Positions 1 through 5,059 of a stretch of 6,393 bases of DNA are shown here, piece by piece. The notes beneath the pieces are model-generated. The model was given only the letters and a program-made list of their open reading frames with translations. It made no database searches and had not been told where the DNA came from. This DNA is from SpSt-77 sp049972045 (GTDB taxonomy: Bacteria > Chloroflexota > Anaerolineae > B4-G1 > DUEL01). Numbering within the stretch: position 1 is the stretch's first letter; every line of letters begins with the position of its first letter. Where the stretch lies: NCBI GenBank assembly GCA_049972045.1, contig JBMFKS010000136.1, positions 1 to 6,393 on the forward strand. Direction: 5' to 3'. The position numbers were made by a program, and so were the translations under genes.

Positions 1-287
1 TCTTCGGTCCGCAACTGGGCCTCGGCCAGCGCGTTCACCCGCTCCTCGGTGCGCCGCTGCGCCTCCGCCAGTTCCGCCACCACGGCCTCCAGGCGGGTAA
101 GCCGCTCTTCGGTCCGCAACTGGGCCTCGGCCAGCGCGTTCACCCGCTCCTCGGTGCGCCGCTGCGCCTCCGCCAGTTCCGCCACCACGGCCTCCAGGCG
201 GGTAAGCCGCTCTTCGGTCCGCAACTGGGCCTCGGCCAGCGCGTTCACCCGCTCCTCGGTGCGCCGCTGCGCCTCCGCCAGTTCCGC
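1..287. repeat. 105-bp perfect tandem repeat inside the coiled-coil gene
   Basis: Units start at 1, 106 and 211. The first two copies are base-for-base identical over 105 bp, and the third is identical for 77 bp before diverging at 288. The period is 35 codons, so gain or loss of a unit keeps the frame and the heptad register. Each unit also contains two similar 42-bp halves encoding 14 residues. Identity including synonymous sites points to recent duplication or ongoing homogenisation. The array continues beyond the window edge. Confidence 0.95.
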
Positions 288-431
288 GACGCTTTCCGTG
301 ACCCGGCGCAGGGTATTCCAAACCTCCTGCAGGACTTCGTCCACCACCAGGAGGCGAAAGCGATCCCGCCACTCGGGCCGGGTCTCCAGCACCTCTATCA
401 AAGTCCGGACATCCTCTACAGTTATCGTCAT
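1..431 (-). CDS. Coiled-coil repeat protein, N-terminal part (DUF3782 / PD-(D/E)XK-like family), cut by window edge
   Basis: An open minus-strand frame runs from ATG at 431 through position 1 without a stop, giving 143 residues and continuing outside the window. Residues 1-45 form a helical head starting MTITVEDVRTLIEVLETRPE, containing the ETRPEWRDRFRLLVVDE pattern seen in many Chloroflexota and cyanobacterial proteins with long coiled coils. From about residue 49 it is a regular heptad coiled coil of a 35-residue unit (AEAQRRTEERVNAL, AEAQLRTEERLTRL, EAVVAEL), which equals five heptads. In this family the C-terminus usually carries a DUF3782 or PD-(D/E)XK nuclease-like domain, which is not visible here, so no activity can be claimed. 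The start is supported by a perfect AGGAGG six bases upstream and by an extended -10 promoter. The gene is separated from the ligase operon by about 145 bp and appears independently transcribed. Confidence 0.85.
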   Translation of the reverse strand, partial: MTITVEDVRTLIEVLETRPEWRDRFRLLVVDEVLQEVWNTLRRVTESVAELAEAQRRTEERVNALAEAQLRTEERLTRLEAVVAELAEAQRRTEERVNALAEAQLRTEERLTRLEAVVAELAEAQRRTEERVNALAEAQLRTE

Positions 432-437
432 GGTTCG

Positions 438-443
438 CCTCCT
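438..443 (-). promoter_or_regulatory. Shine-Dalgarno site of the coiled-coil gene
   Basis: The minus strand reads AGGAGG, a perfect anti-16S match, with six bases to the ATG at 431. It fixes the start of the coiled-coil gene and is the strongest ribosome binding site in the window. Confidence 0.8.
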
Positions 444-460
444 CTCTCCGGGTTGATGGG

Positions 461-469
461 ATTATACCA
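461..469 (-). promoter_or_regulatory. Extended -10 promoter of the coiled-coil gene
   Basis: The minus strand reads TGGTATAAT, a perfect TATAAT with the extended TG dinucleotide, about 30 bp upstream of the ATG at 431. No good -35 is present at 16-18 bp (TGGCGA is the best, three of six), which is common for extended -10 promoters. Transcription would start near 454 and give a leader of about 23 bases carrying the AGGAGG. Confidence 0.6.
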
Positions 470-577
470 TATCCTTGAGGGTTCGCCATTCAGCCCATGG
501 GATGTGTCTTCGTGCGGCGGCTTTGCCCGAAATCGGCCTTCCCTGAGCACACCAATGCAGGCCAGAATCGTTCACCT

Positions 578-853
578 CTACCGCCGCGGCCACCATCCCT
601 GGAGGAGCGATATGACGGCCAGGAGTCCCCAGAGGACCAAGGCCCAGGGACGGTCCTCCGTTGTCGCCAGTCCGGCCGCGAAGAGGGCCAGGCCGGTAGC
701 CAGTGCCCGGCGGACGGCCGGCCGGTGGAGGGCCTCCCGGAGGCGGATATGCTCGCCGGTGGCGCGCCCGTTCGCCCAACTGAGCGCGGCCAGGATGAGA
801 GAGAGGCCCAGCATCCAGAGGGCATTGGCAGCGACGCTCCCGATGTCAATCAT
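578..853 (-). CDS. Small three-helix membrane protein, function unknown
   Basis: A 91-residue protein starting MIDIGSVAANALWMLGLSLI. Three hydrophobic segments are visible at about residues 7-27, 48-63 and 68-88, with a charged, arginine-rich loop between the first two (RATGEHIRLREALHRPAVRR), so it is predicted to be an inner-membrane protein. The ATG lies inside the stop region of the upstream ligase gene (ATGATTGA), an 8-bp overlap that implies translational coupling and co-expression. I do not recognise a named family. Its position as the last gene of the operon suggests an accessory role beside the polysaccharide ligase, but that is inference from context only. Other frames here are overlapping shadows without membrane or domain signal. 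Confidence 0.75.
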   Translation of the reverse strand: MIDIGSVAANALWMLGLSLILAALSWANGRATGEHIRLREALHRPAVRRALATGLALFAAGLATTEDRPWALVLWGLLAVISLLQGWWPRR

Positions 854-2234
854 TCCGTCCTTCCATCCGCCCCAGTGCGGCTACCATCCCCAGCGCGTAC
901 CAGAAGACGATGGCGGGCTTGGAGCCCAGGGCCAGGGCGTCGGTGAGGCCGTAGACGTGGAGGGCGATGAGGCCGGAGGCCAGGCCGAGGGCGAGGGCCC
1001 TCACCCCTTCCCCTTGCCCATCCCCCTCCCCCACAGAGTGGGAGAAGGGGAGGGGGAAGCCGCCGGAGGCGGCGGGGGTGGGGGTGAGGGCACGGGCCGC
1101 CCGCCAGCAGGCCGCCAGCGCGATCTCCAAAAGCGCCAGATACGCCACCAGCCCCGGAATTCCCAGGTCCAGCGCGGTCTGGAGAAAGATGTTGTGGGCA
1201 TGGGCGATGTCGGTATCCGGGGGCACGGTGAAGAGCGGATAGAGGACGGGCACCACCCGCCGGAAGGCCCCCAACCCGCAGCCAGTGAAGGGAAAATCCT
1301 GGATAGCGTAAAGGGCCCGGCTCCAGATCTCCACCCGGTCCTCCAGAGTGATGTTCCCCACAACGTCCTCCACCGGCCTGGCGGCCTCCTTCCCGAAGAG
1401 ACCTTCCCCTAGTTGCTGCGGCCCCAGATAGAGGACGGCCCCCACCACAGCCAGGACCGCCAGGGCGGGCAGGACGGCTCCTACCCAGCGGGCCCACCGG
1501 CGGCGGGCGGTGAGACCGGCCAGGGAGGCCAGTGCCATAAGCCCCGCCGCCCCGCCGATCCAGCCGCTGCGGGACTGAGTGAGAAGAAGGGTGCCAGCCA
1601 CCAGCGCCAGGAAGAGGAGGCTTCCGATCAGCCCGAACAGGGGGCCCACAATGGCCCGGCGGGAGAAGCGCCGGCCAAAGACCAGGGCCAGGGCCAGCGG
1701 CAGGTAGATCATGAGCGCGCCGGCCAGGTGATTCGGGTTGACCCCGGGCATCCCTTGGTCCTCCGGGATCCTTGTGATCAGGTGAGGAATTCGTTGGCTC
1801 AGGTCCCCCAGCAGGGGCACTTTGGCGGACCAGTTCGTGCCCAGGAGACCAATTCCAACAAGCGTCACACCCATCAGACAGAACATCACGACTGCCAGAA
1901 TGAGCCTACGGGGATTGCTTGCTGCCGCCACCACGGTGCGGAAAGTGATTAGCCCCAGGACAACCCGCACCGCATCCGGAAGGGTGGCCTCCCAGGATGG
2001 AGAAACCCAGATCCCTACCGGAACCATCAGAGCGAAGAGCAAAAGCGCGCCGTTGAAGGGGGTAACCGGCCAGGGCTCGCCCCAGACAGCCCAGCGCAGA
2101 AGCCACCAGAGGGCCAGCACGCCCAGCGCGGCCGCCGTCCAGGTCGGACGGACAGTGGGGAAGAGCAGCAGGGGCGCCGCCGCACCCACCATCAGCCACT
2201 CCAGGCCCAGCAGGCGGCGCAAGGAGTTTCTCAT
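846..2234 (-). CDS. O-antigen ligase / polymerase family membrane protein (Wzy_C)
   Basis: A 462-residue polytopic membrane protein with about ten to twelve hydrophobic segments. The Wzy_C hallmarks are present in order: LTQSRSGW at 218-225, a large loop with RVEIW at 300-304 and FPFTGCGLGAF at 314-324, then AHAHNIFLQ at 344-352 and LGIPGLVAY at 357-365. The family transfers or polymerises lipid-linked glycans on the outer face of the cytoplasmic membrane (WaaL, Wzy, or bacterial O-oligosaccharyltransferases); which of these cannot be told from sequence alone. The conserved histidine and arginine-rich loop elements are intact. Between the last helices, residues about 382-413 are a low-complexity Pro/Gly/Ser insert encoded by a palindromic DNA repeat. 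The ATG overlaps the stop of the upstream flavoprotein gene as ATGA, and the stop overlaps the next gene by 8 bp, so this is the middle gene of a coupled operon. Confidence 0.9.
   Translation of the reverse strand: MRNSLRRLLGLEWLMVGAAAPLLLFPTVRPTWTAAALGVLALWWLLRWAVWGEPWPVTPFNGALLLFALMVPVGIWVSPSWEATLPDAVRVVLGLITFRTVVAAASNPRRLILAVVMFCLMGVTLVGIGLLGTNWSAKVPLLGDLSQRIPHLITRIPEDQGMPGVNPNHLAGALMIYLPLALALVFGRRFSRRAIVGPLFGLIGSLLFLALVAGTLLLTQSRSGWIGGAAGLMALASLAGLTARRRWARWVGAVLPALAVLAVVGAVLYLGPQQLGEGLFGKEAARPVEDVVGNITLEDRVEIWSRALYAIQDFPFTGCGLGAFRRVVPVLYPLFTVPPDTDIAHAHNIFLQTALDLGIPGLVAYLALLEIALAACWRAARALTPTPAASGGFPLPFSHSVGEGDGQGEGVRALALGLASGLIALHVYGLTDALALGSKPAIVFWYALGMVAALGRMEGRND
997..1091. repeat. 95-bp palindromic repeat element inserted in frame in the ligase gene
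   Basis: The element is bounded by an 11-bp perfect inverted repeat, GCCCTCACCCC at 997-1007 and its complement at 1081-1091. An inner CCCAC/GTGGG hairpin with an AGA loop sits near 1030-1042, and pyrimidine- and purine-rich arms lie between. It resembles the dispersed palindromic repeats of the 'CCCTCACCCC...GGGGTGAGGGC' type that I know from many environmental bacterial genomes. It lies inside coding DNA, adds about 32 codons without a stop, and falls in a loop between membrane helices, which explains why it is tolerated. Confidence 0.8.
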
Positions 2235-3424
2235 CGGCCCCCCCGTTCCTGACCCCGGAGGGGACGGGCATCCTGGCAGTGGTCGTTCCCTCCGCTCAGA
2301 CTCCGCACCAGTGCCCGCGCGCCCAGGAACAGCCAGCCGGGCTGGGAGAGCAGAATCTGCCAGAGAGCACGCGCCAGTTCGTCCCGGTGGTAGCGGCCCA
2401 AGAGGGCCAGGGTGCGCCCATTCAACAGGCCCAGCAGTTCGTCGTAGTCCTCATCGGTAAAACTGTCCAGCACTCGCCGCACCAGCGCGTGGGTGAAGAG
2501 TTCCCCCCGCAGGGAGCGGAGTTCGGCGTCGTAGAAGGTGTGGTGGAGAAGCGAACGGGCCGCCGCCAGCCCACCCCGCATCCCCGTGACGACGCCGCCC
2601 ACGGTGGTCACCTTCACCTGTCCGGCGGCATCGCCGGCCAGGAGCACCCGTCCGTTCCCCAGGGGTGCCCGGCCGGCCTGCAGGGGGAAGAGGGGCACCT
2701 CCGCCTCCTCCTGCCAACCCAAAGGCGAGAGCCCATGCCCGCGCAGGAAATCTTCCAGCCGCCGCCGAGCCTCTCCCGGGTTTTCGGCAATGACGCCTGC
2801 TGCCGCCGTCTGCGGGGACTCGGGGATCAGCCAATAGAAGAAGCGGGTGGTCGCCCGGTCAAACCAGACCCGGACGGTATCGGGGGGGAGGTCAGGGGGG
2901 AGGGGCACGCGGGCCTGGGCCAGCCCCACCCGCTCCAGGCCGTCCTCCCCTATGGCGCGGGCGACGGCGCTGTGGACGCCGTCGGCGCCCAGGACCCGGA
3001 AGGTCGGCACCCAGCGCTCCCGGTTCTCCCCGGTGGTGAACCGGAGGATCAGATGGGTACGGCCCGGGTGGATCGCGGTCAGCCGGTGGCCGAAGAGAAC
3101 CTCCCCGCCAGCCTCCCGGACCCGCTGGACCAGCCACTGGAGGAAGCGGGCCCGCTCTATCACCACGTCCGGTTCCCGCAGGGGGATGCGGGCCGAAGCG
3201 CCGGCGGAGATCAGTTCAAAGGCCGCGATGCGGTTCAGGACGACCTCGTCTGGGGTGCCCTCCAGCAATCGCAACCAGGCAGGGGTGACGATGAGGGTCC
3301 GTTCGGCGGGCTGAAAGGGGGCCTGGGCCTCAAAGAGGCGCGCGGGGACCCCCGCCCGGGCCAGATAGTAGGCGGCCGTGAGGCCGGAGATGGATGCGCC
3401 GACGATGATGGGAGAGGTGTTCAC
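2231..3424 (-). CDS. Geranylgeranyl-reductase-like FAD-dependent oxidoreductase
   Basis: A flavoprotein of about 397 residues from the start chosen here. The N-terminal FAD dinucleotide fold appears as PIIVGASISGLTAAYYLARA, with GASISG replacing the usual GAGPAG. A DG-type motif, GADGVHSAVAR, lies near the middle. The second FAD motif, GRVLLAGDAAGQ followed by VGGVVTGMRGG, matches the geranylgeranyl reductase/PHBH superfamily. These enzymes use FAD and a reductant to saturate isoprenoid chains or to hydroxylate; the substrate here is unknown. I chose GTG at 3424 because it gives the family-like start MNTSPIIVGAS. In-frame GTGs at 3427, 3445 and 3454 are alternatives, but the last would add KSVKSLKSV encoded by a 9-bp tandem repeat. 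No clear ribosome binding site is visible. The stop overlaps the ligase start as ATGA, so it is the first gene of the operon. Confidence 0.82.
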   Translation of the reverse strand: MNTSPIIVGASISGLTAAYYLARAGVPARLFEAQAPFQPAERTLIVTPAWLRLLEGTPDEVVLNRIAAFELISAGASARIPLREPDVVIERARFLQWLVQRVREAGGEVLFGHRLTAIHPGRTHLILRFTTGENRERWVPTFRVLGADGVHSAVARAIGEDGLERVGLAQARVPLPPDLPPDTVRVWFDRATTRFFYWLIPESPQTAAAGVIAENPGEARRRLEDFLRGHGLSPLGWQEEAEVPLFPLQAGRAPLGNGRVLLAGDAAGQVKVTTVGGVVTGMRGGLAAARSLLHHTFYDAELRSLRGELFTHALVRRVLDSFTDEDYDELLGLLNGRTLALLGRYHRDELARALWQILLSQPGWLFLGARALVRSLSGGNDHCQDARPLRGQERGGR

Positions 3425-3460
3425 CACGGATTTCAGGGATTTCACGGATTTCACGGATTC
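3425..3460. repeat. 9-bp tandem repeat, four units
   Basis: Four 9-bp units read cacggattt, cagggattt, cacggattt and cacggattc on the plus strand. This 'CACGGATTT' simple repeat is a type I know from intergenic DNA of many Chloroflexota and related genomes. Read on the minus strand it is an open frame (repeated KSV/KSL) joined to the flavoprotein gene, so it can masquerade as an N-terminal extension. Confidence 0.85.
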
Positions 3461-3487
3461 TATGATTTTTTTCTAAGAGCATGTCTA
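3457..3487 (-). promoter_or_regulatory. Candidate promoter of the flavoprotein-ligase operon, partly inside the foldback element
   Basis: On the minus strand TAGACA (3487-3482) and TAGAAT (3462-3457) each match the consensus at five of six positions, with a long 19-base spacer. The -35 lies in the terminal inverted repeat of the 142-bp foldback element and the -10 just outside it. The predicted transcript start near 3450 lies downstream of the GTG at 3454, which agrees with choosing a start at 3424-3445. It is the best candidate seen before the operon, but the spacing makes it tentative. Confidence 0.35.
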
Positions 3488-3618
3488 AAAATTCGTTCGT
3501 AGTGAGGCACGAAACGAAGTGAAGTGCCGTTTTGATCCATTGAAACGCCACTCCGCTTCGCTTCCGCTTTGCTTCGTGGCTGACTACGAGCGCTTCATCG
3601 CCTTTTTCAGAGACGCTC
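3477..3618. mobile_element. 142-bp foldback (MITE-like) element with TAA flanks
   Basis: The two halves are imperfect inverted copies. The ends read GAGCATGTCTAAAAA (left) and GAGCGTCTCTGAAAAA (right, complement). Further in, CGTAGTGAGGCACGAA pairs with CGTAGTCAGCCACGAA (14 of 16). The centre, CGAAGTGAAGTGCCGTTTT, pairs with CGAAGCGGAGTGGCGTTTC (15 of 19) around a short GATCCATT loop. The right arm is about 20 bases longer through two bulges. TAA flanks both ends (3474-3476 and 3619-3621), as expected for a 3-bp target duplication of the TNA type used by some IS5-family elements. It has no transposase gene and would depend on one elsewhere. Family assignment is inference. Confidence 0.65.
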
Positions 3619-3676
3619 TAACCGTTTTCGTGCGAACGGATGGAATTCGTGGCCGAAAAGGAGCGACGTCTCTATG

Positions 3677-3957
3677 TCCTGCGCCGATTGAAATCGGCCT
3701 CTTCGGGCGCTCCCGCGCCGGGCGGCGGTCTCCTGCGCCGATTGAAATCGGCCTCTTCGGGCGCTCCCGCGCCGGGCGTCAACCCCTCGGGGCGAGCCCT
3801 CTCGGGGCGTGGCCCTCCGTTGACGCCTCCCGGGTCGGCGAAGGCCGACCCCCGGCCACAGGCCCCGGAGGGCGACTTCAGTCGGCGCATTGGAAATCGG
3901 CCTTCCTGGGCGTTTCGCGCCGGGCGTCAACCCCTCGGGGCGAGCCCTCTCGGGGCG
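3677..3957. repeat. GC-rich structured direct repeats (48 bp and 41 bp)
   Basis: A 48-bp sequence at 3677-3724 recurs exactly at 3731-3778 (period 54). The end of the second copy starts a 41-bp sequence (3769-3809) that recurs exactly at 3917-3957, preceded by a diverged third copy of the 48-mer. Each 48-mer contains the inverted repeat GCCGATT-GA-AATCGGC. A 9-bp inverted pair, GGCGTCAAC at 3775-3783 and GTTGACGCC at 3819-3827, can form a hairpin. No frame here has a credible protein, and the 3619-4166 interval is best described as non-coding repeat DNA. Confidence 0.85.
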
Positions 3958-3965
3958 ACGCCCTC

Positions 3966-4008
3966 GGCCACGCCGCGAGCGGCGCCTCGGGCGAGCCTCG
4001 GCGTGGCC
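3966..4008. repeat. 10-bp perfect inverted repeat (hairpin) in the GC-rich block
   Basis: GGCCACGCCG at 3966-3975 pairs perfectly with CGGCGTGGCC at 3999-4008 across a 23-base GC-rich loop. It lies directly after the 41-bp repeat and probably belongs to the same composite repeat. No T-tract follows on either strand, so it is not a canonical intrinsic terminator. Confidence 0.7.
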
Positions 4009-4048
4009 CTCGCCGCGTGGCGGGGCGAGGCCCTTCAGTCGGCACACA

Positions 4049-4082
4049 GGAGATTGCTTCGCCCTTCAGGCTCGCAAGGACG
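4049..4082. repeat. Dispersed 'GAGATTGCTTCG...CTCGCAAGGAC' intergenic repeat
   Basis: The sequence GGAGATTGCTTCG, followed by CTCGCAAGGAC, matches the widely scattered intergenic repeat recalled as 'GTCATTGCGAG...GAAGCAATCTC' in many environmental bacterial genomes. Here only one arm is clear; a weak partner (GGCGATTCCC on the minus strand, near 4104-4115) may be the decayed other arm. It lies about 85 bp downstream of the stop at 4167. The identification is from memory, not a search. Confidence 0.5.
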
Positions 4083-4166
4083 CGCCGGTTTCTGACCGGG
4101 TGGGAATCGCCTCCTCTCCTCCGCTCTTTGCCCCTCTGCTCCCCCGCCCCGCCGCTCCCCGACTCC

Positions 4167-4760
4167 CTACGCCCTCCCCCGCAGGGTCAGAGTGTCCAGG
4201 ACCGTCTTGGCCAGGATCACCAGGTCAAACCACGGAGACCAGTGCTTGATGTAGTAGAGGTCGTACTGGAGTTTGACTACCGTATCTTCTTTAGAGGAGG
4301 CGTATCCGTATTTGACCAGCGCCCATCCGGCCATTCCGGGCTTGACCGCGTGGCGGATCCGGTAGAAGGGGATCTCGCAGGCCAGTTCCTCCACGAACTC
4401 GGGGCGCTCGGGCCGGGGACCGACAGCGCTCATCTCGCCCTTGAGGATGTTGAGGAACTGAGGGAATTCGTCCACGTGGGTGCGGCGCAGGATGCGGCCC
4501 ACACGGGTCACACGGCGGTCGTTCTCCTGGGCCCACACGGCCTTCCCTTTTTCCGCATCGGGCACCAGCGCTGCCACGATCCGCTCCGCCGCGTGGCCGT
4601 CGCCGTAGGGATTCACCGCCTGGGCCATCCGCCGATAGGCTGCCCTGTCCTCCAACAGCCGCACAGTTTCAGCTACGATGCGTTGCCGATCCGTCCCCAC
4701 GACGCGCACGGTGCCGGCCTCCGCCTCGGGGCGGGTGCCAAAGACGGCTAGGATGTTCAT
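4167..4760 (-). CDS. Chimeric frame: UDP-GlcNAc 2-epimerase ends fused to C-terminal half of a bacterial sugar transferase
   Basis: The 197-residue frame has three pieces. Residues 1-13 (MNILAVFGTRPEA) are the start of a non-hydrolysing UDP-GlcNAc 2-epimerase (WecB type). Residues 14-65 (from EAGTVRVVGTD to NPYGDGHAAERIVAAL) are the end of the same enzyme, so about 280-300 residues of its core are missing. Residues 66-197 are the C-terminal half of a polyprenyl-phosphate sugar-1-phosphate transferase (WcaJ/WbaP type). This part keeps the catalytic Asp-Glu pair in THVDEFPQ (D97-E98), GPRPERPEF at 114-122 and a PGMAGWA motif. The membrane-embedded N-terminus and the KFRSM region are lost, and the usual GWAQVNYGYG reads GWALVKYGYA. 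It is in frame but probably inactive as either enzyme. The ribosome binding site is weak (AGAG). Its start lies six bases from the inverted-repeat segment. Confidence 0.8.
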   Translation of the reverse strand: MNILAVFGTRPEAEAGTVRVVGTDRQRIVAETVRLLEDRAAYRRMAQAVNPYGDGHAAERIVAALVPDAEKGKAVWAQENDRRVTRVGRILRRTHVDEFPQFLNILKGEMSAVGPRPERPEFVEELACEIPFYRIRHAVKPGMAGWALVKYGYASSKEDTVVKLQYDLYYIKHWSPWFDLVILAKTVLDTLTLRGRA

Positions 4761-4765
4761 AAATC

Positions 4766-5059
4766 TCTGTCAACGAATACGGAACGAATAAACGAATGTT
4801 ATGAGCGGTCTCCCGAACCGCGGACCCAGCGCTTGCGCCGGTGAGCCAGAAGGTGCTTGGGTGGGAAGAGACGCTTCCACTCCAGACGCGGCCTCCCGAA
4901 GTTGAATAGCAGAATGACCTGGCAATCAGAGGCAGCGAAATAGTCTATGCATTGGGCGATCTCGTCATTGGTGAGGGGATAGAAAACGAATATTCAACGA
5001 ATAAACGAATGACACCGGCTCCGAACCATTCGTTTATTCGTTAGCCATTCGTTGACAGA
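4766..5059. mobile_element. 294-bp segment bounded by 33-bp imperfect terminal inverted repeats
   Basis: The left arm (4766-4798) and right arm (5027-5059) are inverted copies matching at 29 of 33 positions. All four mismatches fall together in one central 4-base block (acgg on the left, ggct on the complemented right). The shared parts are TCTGTCAACGAAT and AACGAATAAACGAATG. A third copy of the inner motif, in direct orientation, is at 4985-5011 with the block attc; with the right arm it forms a 16-bp perfect hairpin. The segment encloses a decayed GxxExxY-like C-terminus. No target duplication is obvious (flanks ATC and ATG), so transposition is inferred, not shown. Confidence 0.65.
4799..4984 (-). 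pseudogene. C-terminal remnant of a GxxExxY-like protein
   Basis: Open minus-strand frame to the TAA at 4799-4801, blocked upstream by a TGA at 4994-4996 and lacking a start codon. It encodes FYPLTNDEIAQCIDYFAASD, then CQVILLFNFGRPRLEWKRLF, then PPKHLLAHRRKRW. The pattern of a helix, 'Q-hydrophobic-YF/YL', then 'hydrophobic-NFG' and a basic K/R-rich tail resembles the C-terminus of GxxExxY (PDDEXK_3) proteins. The N-terminal catalytic part is absent. The remnant fills the inverted-repeat segment and its upstream end lies inside a repeat copy, so repeat activity probably cut the gene. The assignment rests on pattern recognition only. Confidence 0.5.

Noticed and set aside
49..456. Repetitive Ser/Arg plus-strand frame
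   Set aside because: It is the reverse complement of the coiled-coil repeat. The opposite strand has the perfect heptads, promoter and ribosome binding site.
516..538. Hairpin after the small membrane gene as an intrinsic terminator
   Set aside because: The stem (GGCCGATTT with AAAGCCGCC) has two mismatches and no T-tract follows on the minus strand.
453..1952. Long plus-strand open frames opposite the ligase and small membrane genes
   Set aside because: They are antisense to a Wzy_C protein with all motifs intact, have no ribosome binding sites and no recognisable domains.
2279..3502. 407-codon plus-strand open frame opposite the flavoprotein gene
   Set aside because: It is the antisense of a gene with clear FAD motifs. 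Its sequence is Gln/Gly/Pro-rich without motifs, an effect of high GC content.
3677..3778. Possible CRISPR array (repeat with ATTGAAA near a stem)
   Set aside because: The 48-bp repeats are separated by only 6 bp, there are no spacers of 30-40 bp, and no cas genes are present.
3519..4751. Long 410-codon plus-strand open frame
   Set aside because: It crosses the foldback element and GC-rich repeats and then runs antisense to the sugar transferase fusion. Its composition is Arg/Pro/Gly repeats, and it matches no family.
4768..4773. TTGACA in the arms of the inverted-repeat segment (also 5053-5058 area) as outward promoters
   Set aside because: No plausible -10 lies 16-18 bp downstream on either side, and on the left the box lies only a few bases before the start codon.
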